The notes under the pieces were generated by a model. That model was not told the DNA's origin. It saw only the letters and a program-made list of their open reading frames with translations, and searched no databases. From Tetracentron sinense (lineage: Eukaryota > Streptophyta > Magnoliopsida > Trochodendrales > Trochodendraceae): 64,000 bases of DNA. The DNA lies in the NCBI GenBank assembly GCA_015143295.1, contig CM026564.1, forward strand, positions 13,132,416 through 13,196,415, in the 5' to 3' direction. The position numbers were made by a program, and so were the translations under genes. Shown in pieces: positions 45,684 to 55,430 of the stretch. How positions within the stretch are numbered: the first letter of the stretch is position 1; each line of letters begins with the position of its first letter.

Positions 45684-45838
45684 GGATCGGTCGACCGGTA
45701 ATGAGGAGCGGTTGATCAGTCTAAACAACCCTGGAATAAAACTCCATAAAAAATTTTCGAAGACCAGTCGATCGGTAATTGCACTCAGTTGACCGATAGG
45801 CTATCGTTCGACCGGTAGGGAATTCGATCAATCGGTTT
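45684..45838 (-). repeat. Dyad array in the 3' LTR of element C
   Basis: About seven motifs of the form GATCGGTCGACCGGT, ACCAGTCGATCGGT and TTCGATCAATCGG. Two fewer motif positions survive in the 5' LTR (53571-53675). Confidence 0.82.
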
Positions 45839-46045
45839 TGCCTGTTTTCTTTATTTTCTTCCACCTTAGAGTGCTTCCACTCTCGACTTAGACAATTTAG
45901 AGTGTTTCCACTCTTTCCACCTTGGCCTTTAGAGGATGTTAGTACTCGTAGCTTGAGCAACCAACACCACATACACATAACCAAAACCTCTATTTCTCAT
46001 TAATTTAAAACCCGTAAAATTACATGGAAGATCCGGGGTTCTACA

Positions 46046-46057
46046 TCCTCCCCCCTT
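46046..46057 (-). other. Polypurine tract of chromovirus C
   Basis: On the minus strand AAGGGGGGAGGA directly precedes the TGTAG start of the 3' LTR. A textbook position and composition. Confidence 0.85.
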
Positions 46058-46137
46058 ACAGGAATTTCATCCTCGAAATTAGGACGATACAAAAGGATTC
46101 AAAAAGATACAAAATTACATGAAAACAACCTAGAGGA

Positions 46138-47460
46138 TTACATAAACAACTGAGGGTATTTTTCCATTTTCGCTTCTCGCTCCCATGTGACCTCTTTTTT
46201 CGAATTATGTTCCCATTGCACTAGCACTAGGGGAATTACCTTGGTACGCAACACTTGCTCTTTTCGGTCCAAAATTTGTACCGGCTGTTCCACCAAAGTG
46301 AGATCTTCCCGGATCTCCAAAGGATCCAACTCAATGACATGCAAGGGATCTGGGATGTATTTTTGGACCATGGAATTATGGAATACATTGTGATTGACTG
46401 CCATATGAATGGATAGAGGTACCCGATATGCAACCTCACCAACTCTGGTGATGATCTCAAATGGACCTACATATCAAGGGCCAAGCTTTCTTCTTTTGCT
46501 GAATATAATTCCTTTGCTAGGCGAGATCTTCACAAAGACTTGATCTCCAACTCGAAATTCTAAGTCTCTGCGGTGATTGTCTGCATAACTCTTTTGCCTA
46601 TCTTGTGCAGTCTTCAACCTTTCTCTAATAATTTTAACCTTGTCAGCTGTCTGTTCAATCAAATCTGGGCCCAACACTTTCCTTTCACCAACTTCATCCC
46701 AATACAAAGGAGACCTGCAACTTCGCCCATATAAAGCCTCGAAAGGAGCCATCTGGATGCTCGCCTGATAACTGTTGTTGTAGGTGAACTCAAACAAAGG
46801 CAAGTGATCTTCCCAACTGCCTTTAAAGTCTAACATGCAGGCTCAGAACATGTCCTCTATCACCTAATTCACCCTCTCGGTCTGAACATCAGTTTGTGGA
46901 TGAAAAGCCATGCTAAACTCCAAACGGGAACCCATGGCGCTCTAAAAACTCTTCCAGAACTTGTAAGTAAATCTGGGATCCTTGTATAAAACAATGCTCA
47001 CTAGCTCTCTGTGTAACCGAACTACCTCCTTGATATATAGTGCAACTAACTGGTTTGAGTTGAAAGTAGTCTGATAAGGCAAGAAATGAGTGGACTTCAT
47101 CAGCTTATCAATCACTACCCAAATGGCATCGGAGTTCCTGGCCGTTCGTCGCAACCCCATAATGAAGTCCATAGAAATGTTCTCCCATTTCCACTTGAAA
47201 ATAGGGAGGGGTTGCAATAGACCTGCTAGCCTCATGTGCTCGGCCTTGACCCGCTGGCACACCAAGCACCTAGCCACATATTCCGCTACTTCCCTCTTCA
47301 TGTTCCGCAACCAAAAATATCCTTTGAGGTTCCGATACATCTTTGTACCGCCAGGGTGAACCGTATACTTGGACCGGTGAGGTTCATCCAAGATCTCTCG
47401 TTTAAGCTCTTCAGCGGCTGGAACATATATTCTTCCCTTGAATATGATAGTCCCATCACC
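46138..47460 (-). pseudogene. Integrase and chromodomain of chromovirus C
   Basis: Integrase zinc finger with HRSKYTVHPGGTKMY ... CLVCQRVKAEH (about 47250-47390), then the core ISMDFIMGL with the first Asp (about 47160-47190). The second catalytic site reads LYKDPRFTYKFW (about 46955-46990), where SDRDPRFT is expected, so the catalytic Asp is lost. HPQTDVQTERVN keeps the Glu (about 46880). The C-terminal part has PLFEFTYNNSYQASI, EALYGRSCRSP and FRVGDQVFVK, ending in a group-II-type chromodomain, VQILDRKEQVLRTK ... VTWEREAKMEKYPQLF (46138-46310). That order is diagnostic of Tekay/Del-like chromoviruses, whose chromodomain guides insertion into chromatin. Several in-frame stops (for example at about 46475, 46840 and 46940). 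Confidence 0.88.
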
Positions 47461-48920
47461 TCTTAACGCGAAATCCTTGCTACCACTACTAATCGACTTG
47501 TATCAGTAAACAAGTAGCTCAGCATCCGATCCTTGTAGCTCTCGGATCTGGACTAAGATATAAGGCCTAACGGTGACATTAACCATCACCGGCCCAAAGG
47601 TAGGAAGACTGAAACTGATGTCGATGTCAAACGCATCCTCTAACAACTTCCACTCTTGCACCATCATGTGAACCAAGAGTCCAGTAGGCTTTCTGCTAAG
47701 AGCATCGGGCACCACATTCGCCATGCCCGGATGGTATTGAATGGAGCACTCATAGTCCTTTAAGAACTCCATCCATCATTGTTGCCTCAAGTTCAACTCT
47801 TTCTGGGAAAACAAATACTTCAAACTTTTGTGATCTGTGAACACATCAAACTGTTTCTCATAAAATTTTTAGTGTTGCCTTATCTTCAATGCAAAAACAA
47901 CTGTGGCAAGCTCTAAGTCGTGTGTAGGATAGTTATTCTCATGATCTTTCAACTGTCGGGAAGCATAAGCAATAACCTTCTTGTTTTGCATCAAAACACA
48001 CCCTAACCCGATATGCGAGGCATCACTATAACTATTCTTCCGCATAAGATACATGAGTAGTGCCGCTAAACTAGAGAACCCCTCTACAAATCTCCATTAG
48101 TAGCCTGCCAAGCCGAGAAAACTTTGAATCTCGGTGACACTCCTGGGTCTTTCCCATTTCATCACTTCCTCTATCTTGGCTGGATCTACTGAAATGCCTT
48201 CGGCCGATACCACGTGGCCCAAAAATGCCACTTTCTCCAACCAGAATTCGCACTTCCTCAACTTGGCATACAGTCGGTGCTCTCGAAGAGTCTCAAGAGT
48301 AAGGCGAAGGTCTCGTTCATGATCCGCCCTTGTCAGGGAATAAACAAGATGTCATCATCAAACACCACAACACATCGACCGAGACAAGGTCTGAACACCC
48401 GGTTCATTAAGTCCATGAACGTCGTCGGTGCATTTGTCAAACCAAAAGGCATGATAAGGAACTCATAGTGCTCGTACCGAGTCCTGAAAGCAGTCTTTGG
48501 AACATCTTTTGCCTTGATCTTTAACTAATGATATCCCAATCTAAGCTCAATCTTCGAGAAAAATCTCTCTTCCTTCAGTTGGTTAAACAAGTTGTTTATC
48601 AGATGCAATGGATAACGATTCTTGATTGTGACCTTGTTCAACTGCTGGTAATTGATGCACATCCTCATCGACCCATCTTTCTTCTTCATGAAGAGTGTAG
48701 GAGCTCCCCATGGTGACACACTTGGTCGGATGAAACCAAGCTGTTGTAACTCTTCAATTTGCTCTTTTAGCTCTATTGGGGCCATTCTATATGGTGCTCT
48801 TGAAATCAGAGCTGTGCCAGGAGCAAGCTCTATAGCAAACTTGATCTTCAGGTCTAGAGGAAATCTAGGCAATTCCTCCAGAAAAAAAATCCAGGAACTC
48901 ACTTACAACCAGAATGGCTA
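47461..48920 (-). pseudogene. Reverse transcriptase-RNase H of chromovirus C
   Basis: [56 protein letters not shown] (48525-48830), then the frame after a stop with [20 protein letters not shown] (about 48420-48480). The active site reads VVVFDDDIL (about 48345-48370) where YVDDIL is usual, so two of four residues differ but both Asp remain. RNase [16 protein letters not shown] (about 47990-48035), [21 protein letters not shown] and DVFTDHKSLKYLF (about 47815). Stops at about 47868, 48060, 48340 and 48525, with a frame disruption at 48060-48330. Confidence 0.85.
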
Positions 48921-49349
48921 AGGAGTTTTGTGCCTCAGGGTTCTCCAAGCTTAGAGTCGCGAAGCGGGCGATATCTCTTCGTTGTAGCCCTTGAAAATGA
49001 AACGGCTTTACTCCTTCTGGCATAAAATTTACTATCTTCTCAAAACATGCCACATGTACGTGGTGAGCCGATAGCTAGTTTATCCCGAGAATGACATCGA
49101 AATCTAAGTCTTAGAACTCTAGGATGATTAGATCGGCCAACAATTCATTCTGTCCCACTTGAACCACACAATCGTAGTATATTTGGTTTGTGTCCACCGA
49201 CTTGCCAAGCATTGTTGAAATGGTTAACTCCTTATGTAGAAGATTTGGTTCAGATGAAAATCCATTCGTAAAACTAGGCGAAACGAAGGAATGAGTGGAT
49301 CCTGTGTCAATCAACACTTGGGCTAGGCATTTGTTCACTAATAAAATGC
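48921..49349 (-). pseudogene. Protease of chromovirus C
   Basis: Second exon after the candidate intron: ILLVNKCLAQVLIDTGSTHS at 49290-49349 has the aspartic protease DTGS active site. A TAA (about 49110) and a TAG (about 49080) interrupt the part that follows (DLDFDVILGIN*LSAHHVHV). The line continues towards RT with FHFQGLQRRDIAR. The protease would process Gag-Pol. Confidence 0.8.
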
Positions 49350-49487
49350 CTGTGTAATTAATAACTAACATCAGTAGATTTCAAGCAAAAACATACATCA
49401 TACATAGGTAACCTATGATACAACTAAGCAAACATATCACGTAATAACAAGTGTTCACAATTTGAAAATTTTATCATTCTAGCGTAC
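49350..49487 (-). other. Candidate spliceosomal intron between gag and protease, 138 nt
   Basis: Minus strand: donor CAAG|GTACGCTAG at 49487 and acceptor TAATTACACAG|GC at 49350. Removing 138 AT-rich nt joins NDVVQ to GILLVNK in the correct frame, exactly where chromovirus proteins read ...DVVxGTL.... Retained, it gives TGA and TAA a few codons after VVQ. A CTGAT branch-point-like string lies about 30 nt before the acceptor. Splicing is not proven here, but the sites and the restored junction fit very well. Confidence 0.72.
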
Positions 49488-51314
49488 CTTGCACGACATC
49501 ATTAGATGCACGTGCGTCTCTTTCTGACAAGGCAAATACTCGGCCTTGAGTTGCTTGACGATGCGGCCTTGTAGACGGTGAGGGCCTCGATGCCTGTGAA
49601 GAGCTCTGCTGAGATGATTACCTGACAGGGGGCCTACTCCCTTGAGACTGAGCTAGCAACTGACGGCTAGGGCTATTAAAGGGCCGGGTAGGTGTAGGGC
49701 CGGGGTCAACCCTAACCCCACCCTTCCCTATAAGAGTAAGGCCCTAGCCCAGCCCTAGCCCTTCAAGGGTCGAGGTTGATTGGGCCCTAGCCCAGCCCTC
49801 AAGGGTTAGGGCCGGGCTGGGCAGAGCCAAAGGACCGGAAGAGCGAGATTTTGTTCAAGAAAACCATTCAAATAGGTGATACAATCATACAACATATTGA
49901 ACTTGTGAAAAATTTTGTGATGACTTTCAAGAAAAATTGGTATATAAAGAGGTTTGTTTATGAATTTATGAATATACCCCATGTTAATATCATTAATGGG
50001 GGCTATATTAGTAATTTTAGAATTTAAATTAAGTATTCTTAAAGAAGGGAGGGCGGGCCGGGCCTGGAAGGGCCGGGCAGGGGTCAGCCCTAGCCCGACC
50101 CTATTGAAGAAGGGCTTCTTGGTTTTGGGCCCTACTTGGCCCAAGGGCCGAAGAAGGGCTGGGCTTTGGTGGGTTTGGAAGGGCCGGGTTGGGCCAGGTA
50201 CCCTTTGATTAGGGCTTTTTTGATAGGCCTACTGACGGCAGGGACAATCTCTAATCATGTGGCCTTGGTCACCACAATGAAAACATCCACCCGAGATCTT
50301 CCAGCATTCCCTTGCCAAATGCCTCCTACCACAATAAGTATAGGGCTCATATGAGTATGTGGAGGGCACATATCCCGTGGCCTGAGATAGTGTGGGGTTA
50401 GGAGCCTGTGTGGTAGCCGGGTGTACCGCCTGTGGAGTAAAAGGGTGAGTAGACCGGGGTGTAGAGTACAACCTCTATGACTGTACTAGCCCTACATGCT
50501 GGTATGAAGTAGTCCTTGCTCTATTTTCTGTTGAACCACTAGACTGGCCTCTTACCATTTCACTTCTCTTGAAGAATTCTTTGGAATTACCCTCTACTAA
50601 TTGTGCTTTGTCAACTACCGCGGCATATATCTCTTGCTTGAACATCGAAACTCGATCCTTGATGTATGCCTTCAATCCTCTCTCAAAATTTCGGGTCTTC
50701 ATAGCATTAGTAGGTATCATATGAGGAGTAAATCTAGATAGCTCCGAGAACTTAGCCTCATATATGGCCACCGACATGTTACCTTGCTCCAAGGTAATAA
50801 ACTCAACCTCCTTCTTTTCCTTCATTCATTTGGGGAAGTATGTCTTGTAGAAGACGTCCAAGAATTCACCCCAAGTCCAATCTTGACCTTGTCGGGTTAA
50901 ATCCCGGGTCCTAATAGCAGACCTCCACCAATGGTCGGCCTCACCTTCTAGCATAAAGGTGGCCCAGGTGACCCTTTCTACTTCTGTAAGTAACAACACA
51001 GAGAATATCTTTTCAAGTTGCCTAATCCATGCTGGAGGCCTTATCCTCTGAAGAGCCTCTATTCCTGCTTGTGCTCTAGTTGGAGGAGTAGTTATGAGTG
51101 CAGCAGGAGGAGGAGGAGTAGCTGGTTGCCTTGCTGCTAGCATAGCCAAAGTCTCAGCTATTGATGCAAAAGTTTGAGCAAAGTCGGGTTGTTCATCACC
51201 TGATGGAGCATCACCTCCATTTCCCCTTGTATTGTATCCGCGATCTCGAGCACCGCGTCTTATGATTAAATCCTGAGAACAACAGTACCACATGAGTCCA
51301 ACTTGGATACCCAT
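49488..51314 (-). pseudogene. gag of chromovirus C, interrupted by a hAT MITE
   Basis: Gag core: proline/alanine-rich N-terminus, then RIRPPAWIRQLEKIF, FMLEGEADHWWRS and WGEFLDVFYKTYFPK (50826-51110), matching the retrotransposon gag family (W, L.G.A..WW, F...Y.P). A TGA follows at 50826-50828, then MKEKKEVEFITLEQG, YEAKFSELSRF and FERGL (50475-50825), and a TAG near 50475. Zinc knuckles at about 50235-50330: the first lacks its leading Cys (YTYCGRRHLAREC) and the second, CFHCGDQGHMIRDCP, is a full CCHC. After the MITE the tail SRPSPSTRPHRQ ... GRVFALSERDARASNDVVQ leads to the intron. Confidence 0.85.
49668..50231. mobile_element. hAT-type MITE, 564 bp, TSD CTGACGGC
   Basis: Flanked by CTGACGGC at 49660-49667 and 50232-50239 (8 bp, as in hAT). 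Ends TAGGGCTATTAAAGGGCC and, reverse complemented from the right, TAGGCCTATCAAAAAAGCC are imperfect terminal inverted repeats. The interior is rich in GGGCCGGGCC and AGCCCTAGCC repeats, and no transposase is present. It splits gag of element C just after the second zinc knuckle. ORFs on both strands (49806-50354) are artefacts of the GC-rich repeats. Confidence 0.88.
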
Positions 51315-51570
51315 TCAATAACCAATTCAACACTCACTTAATATTTACTAAGTATGTAACAATACACCCAAGGTATACATAGCAATAACATAACATACAA
51401 TTCTTGTTTCTAGCATAGGACACCAAGTTCTGTTGGGTTACAACCGGTTACGGAATAAAACTAAGTGGTTTAGTCTATACTTGGAATACAACTCTTTTTC
51501 CTAAAGCCTAATGCCTTGTTTAGATCATGGTATCGAGTACTAAATGACCCTAGGAAATCTAATTCCTAGG

Positions 51571-51582
51571 GCTCTGATACCG
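51571..51582 (-). other. Primer binding site of chromovirus C
   Basis: Minus strand reads CGGTATCAGAGC, one base from TGGTATCAGAGC, the site for initiator Met tRNA used by many plant LTR elements. It lies a few bases after the LTR end. Confidence 0.8.
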
Positions 51583-52011
51583 CTTCTACCGCGCCCCAAA
51601 ATCCCCCTAGGAGTTAGGTGAGACTTTAGCTGTGACTCTGCATAACCTGTCAACCATCCTGCAAATACAAGGCATAAACATCTTATAATGAAGACATAAT
51701 ACAAAGTGCGGAAGCTAAATCAATGCAGAAGCGTAAACCAACTATTCTCCTTTTCTACACATAGTCTATATTTCAAGTTCATATACAAAACATAACAAGC
51801 AAAGGTGTACATGCGCACCTATCAAAATACAAAATCATAAACCCTCTCTCTCTCTCTCAATACTCATCCGGGTAGGGCCAGCTATCTAAGTCTCTGGCAT
51901 CCACCTGAGGCTCTACCATAGGGTCCACGTGAGGCTCTTCCTCACCATAATCCTCCTCGATCCAAAGACCTGGAGCGCATTTATCGAACCATGTACCTGC
52001 CGACATCAAAT

Positions 52012-52043
52012 GTACGACTGAGTATGGAATACTCAGCGAGTAC
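52012..52043 (-). repeat. Conserved 32-bp hairpin, copy in chromovirus C
   Basis: GTACGACTGAGTATGG then AATACTCAGCGAGTAC; the inner dyad CTGAGTAT-GGA-ATACTCAG is perfect. Confidence 0.85.
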
Positions 52044-53570
52044 AAGCTAGTAGCTAACAATAGTAATAACAAATACAATTCATAACATCAATTAAAAGCA
52101 ATGTAATGATCATGACATGTATGGAACTATACTTGAAAACCCAGTCTAAACCAGTGTTCGTAAATCATGCTTATTCTTGAAATATCTTTTTACGGTTTTA
52201 AAACTTGTTTGTCGTGTCTAAAACTTGTTCTTGTCTTATTATTGTCTCGTGGGAATCATGCATGTCTTGTCTTGTCTTGTTTGGAATCACACTTGTCTTG
52301 TCATGCTTATCTTGACTTGCCTTGTCATGCTTAACTTGTGAGCCAAATGTTAGTGCCCTTGTAGCGACTTGTCAGCCAGATACATAAGTATCCTTCAGCG
52401 AAATATAGGAGGCAACTTGTGAACCAGATACGTAAGTATCCTTCAGCCAAATAGAAAAGGTGCACCAACATCCTTAACATGCCCTCTGTCCAGCATTATC
52501 ATGCTTGTTTTCTTGTGAGCCAGATATGATATATCCTTGGATATGCCTTATCCTTGACCGGCCTGATGTTCAGCTTTATCATGCTTGTCTTGTTTTCTTG
52601 CGAGTCAAGTATGACATATCCGGGGATATGCCCTACCCTTGACTGGCTCGATGTCCGGCTTTATCATTCGTTTCGTAAATTACATGTCTTGTTCTTGTTT
52701 TTTTTCTCATATATATATATATATATACTTAGAAAATATCGATTCATGCATGCATGCGTGCTTGTGTGCATCCATCGTGGTAATGTGATGACATGAGAGA
52801 TTCAAGGAATAGCACATAACATTTCAAAGCTTCTATAGTTAAATGAGGAATTAAGAAAACACAGAGTAATTGATCAAAATTCACATGTAGGAAAACTCCA
52901 CAATTTATACTTCTATAATCTTCATTAAATTCAGTAATTTCTCATTCATGCATTTCATCAAGCACATTGCATTCATCATTTACATGGCTGTTAAATTTCC
53001 ATTTATCATTGTCACACATTTCATCGAACATCAAGAGTGCATGTATTATGAGTACATTTCCCTTCCATCGTTTCCCATCACACAACATCCATCACAACCA
53101 CATGGCATCCAAGTGCCTCAACCATCCATCCATTCTACACATCCATTACTATTTAGTTCATCTTATACATTTTACGGAACCTTAATTTATTTCAAGAATT
53201 AGAAAATACAAGATCAAGCAAAATCATTTCCAAAGGAAAAACCTAAGTCATTACTAAAGTAACTAGGAGGGTGTGCTAACCTTTAAGATTGGAGAATAAC
53301 TTGTGGGGACTTGAGAAAAGAGATCCAGGCTTGGTGAAGGAATTCCAACCTTGAAGAAGAAGATCCAAGCTCTCCCTTGATCACCCAAACACTCCTTGAG
53401 CAAACCCTAGCTTCTTCCCTCTCTTCCTTCTCTAAAATCTCCAAATGTATGCTTGAGGGTTTATGAAACCCTCAACCCATGAAATTTAACTTATATGAAA
53501 AAGGGGTGGTCAAATGACCATCTTACCCTTAAATATTTGGTAAAATAGACCAAAATGGTAAATTTTCGGG

Positions 53571-53675
53571 GGATCGGTCAACCCTCTCTGGAATAAAACT
53601 CCATACAAAATTTTCAAAGACTGGTCAACTGGTAATTGCACTCGGTCGATCGGTAGAGAATTCGGTCAACCGGTT
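53571..53675 (-). repeat. Dyad array in the 5' LTR of element C
   Basis: Shorter version of 45684-45838: two internal blocks of about 40 and 20 bp present there are missing here. Confidence 0.8.
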
Positions 53676-53897
53676 TTGCCTGATTTTCCTTATTTTGCCT
53701 ATTTTCTTCCACCTTAGAGTGCTTCCACTCTCGACTTAGACAACTTAGAGTGTTTCCACTCTTTCCACCATGGCCTTTAGAGGATGTTAGTACTCGTAGC
53801 TTGAGCAACCAACACCACATACACATAAAACACCAAAACTTCTATTTCTCATTAATTTAAAAATCGTAAAATTACATGGAAGATCCGGGGTTCTACA

Positions 53898-54039
53898 TAT
53901 AATTTTCTCCATTAAACAATGCAGATCTGGTGGTTGACTGTCCTTCTCCTAAACTGGTTGCAAAAATGTATTTTTCCATTAATATCGATTACTCTAAGAT
54001 ATTTTAGATCTATTTAGAGTATTAGGCTCTGATAGCAAT
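53898..54039 (-). other. Leader remnant and PBS of a minus-strand copia element
   Basis: Read on the minus strand, the adjoining LTR ends CCAACA, then AT, then TGCTATCAGAGCC (54025-54037), a one-base variant of the initiator-Met-tRNA PBS. The leader behind it is cut at 53898 by chromovirus C. Nothing else of this element's interior remains. Confidence 0.75.
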
Positions 54040-55430
54040 TGTTGGCCAGGTAATGCCCCTAAAGGGGGGGGGGGTGAATAAGGTCTATGGCAGATTTTAA
54101 AGACTCTAAGTCTTTTATGCGAAATGATATTTATTGCAACTAAAAATTAATCAAAGTAATTCAGAAAGTAATTCAGAAAGTAAAAGAGAAGAGCTAGGAA
54201 ATCAAACACAGAGATTTGTTCCCAAGGTTCAGCAATTCCAGCCTAGTCCTTGCCTCAAGCTGTTCCAGCTAGAGTATTCACCACGATTCTTTAAATCGCA
54301 CAGACTCCTTCACAGGTGGAGCCTAAACCGTTATAGTCTCTCTTCAGGTCGAGACAGAACCGTTACACACCCTCCTTTAGGCTGGGTTGAAACCTTTACC
54401 ACGTAAGAGCACTTCCCTTTCTTGCTGAAATAAAGCAAGAACTTCAAATGCAAGAATCCAAGATTCTTGACTTTCTTCAATGAAAGATTTTTAGATTTAA
54501 TAATCCGAATTGAATGCTCTTGAATGAGCTGAATAAGAGTGGACAACAAATCTAATAAAATCTTTCAAAACAAATGGAGTTGAATAACTCAAACGAGATT
54601 TAAGGGATTTCTAAGTGTATGAGTGATTCTGAAATCAATGTGAGTGAAAGAGTATATGATTGGAGTTATTGCACTTATCAAGAGTTGTATTTTGTTCATA
54701 AATAAACTCCTTTTATAGCTCATGATCCAATATGACCATTGATGAAGCATTTAATACAAATAAGGTCGTTGAAAAATAGCCATTACAGCGTTTTTCTGAT
54801 TCAGGCTTCATTTCATTGACGAAATTGGGTTACCAGCTCAATTCATCTCCGAATCTAAAAACAGTGAGCACATGACAATTTCCTGTCTCCATTTCGTCGT
54901 CGAAATCAAATCACCCTTGTGATTTCGTCGACAAATTCAGATCAAAAATCATTTTTTCTATTTTGGATCAGACCTTGATGATGGGAATGACTTCCTAGGT
55001 CCTTTGGTAATCCTTTAACATGATTTTTATGAATTTTTAGGGCCTTAGAATGATGGTCAATATATGTCCTAGGCTCCTATGGTCAATCTATGTATTTTGA
55101 GCATTCAACTTACCATATTCTTATATAAGTCCTAGACACTTTTAAAATAAATAAAAATACATTTATAAGCTTCTGGAGAGTTGATCGTTGACTTGATCTT
55201 GGGTCTAGTGATTTTGCTTTGTCTTCAAGGGACCCGACTTGGACTATGGGCATAACTTTGAATCTTCAATTTTTACTTGAGTTGAATACTTTCTTGAATA
55301 ACTTCCATTCTTTTTGCCTTGAGTGAGGTACTTATTTTCTTATAATCTAAAATGATCAAGCACTAAATAGAATATTAGTACCATTTGTTTCATTTCATTA
55401 TTGGGTTATTATCAAAATTTAAGGGTACCC
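54040..55430 (-). mobile_element. LTR of a minus-strand copia element (Sirevirus-like)
   Basis: Its minus-strand end, TTCACCCCCCCCCC followed by GGGGCATTACCTGGCCAACA, before a Met-tRNA PBS, is a form common in plant copia LTRs. TATAAAA on the minus strand at 54711-54717 is a likely promoter, with TTTCGTCGACGAAAT-type dyads at about 54818-54945 on its upstream side. The other boundary, near 55430, is not clear; it abuts the truncated pol of element D. ORFs 54134-54549 are chance. Confidence 0.7.

Larger units (their letters stand above)
43676..46045 (-). mobile_element. 3' LTR of chromovirus C, end-truncated
   Basis: Minus strand: starts TGTAGAACCCCGGATC at 46045, right after the PPT, and runs to 43676. 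It is colinear with 52154-53897 of the other LTR. The last 567 bp (51587-52153 of the 5' LTR, including the 32-bp hairpin) are missing. A 579-bp insertion sits at 44183-44761. Small plus-strand ORFs (45061-45297) are chance. Confidence 0.88.
51587..53897 (-). mobile_element. 5' LTR of chromovirus C, 2311 bp
   Basis: Minus strand: starts TGTAGAACCCCGGATC (53897) and ends GGGGCGCGGTA (51587). Colinear with the 3' LTR over 52154-53897. Contains a dyad array (53571-53675), GTGAGCCAGATACGTAAGTAT units (about 52335-52680) and the 32-bp hairpin (52012-52043). Sequence 53898-53902 (TATAA) would be one TSD copy, but the partner is lost on the truncated left side. Short runs (CT)n at 51845-51860 and (AT)n at 52710-52727. 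Confidence 0.9.

Noticed and set aside
49806-50354. ORFs on both strands around 50000
   Set aside because: They lie in the GC-rich interior of the hAT-type MITE and run over its borders.
54040-55430. 5' LTR of copia element D
   Set aside because: Its end faces a PBS on the minus strand and its sequence is unrelated to the 3' LTR at 60523, so it belongs to another, oppositely oriented element.
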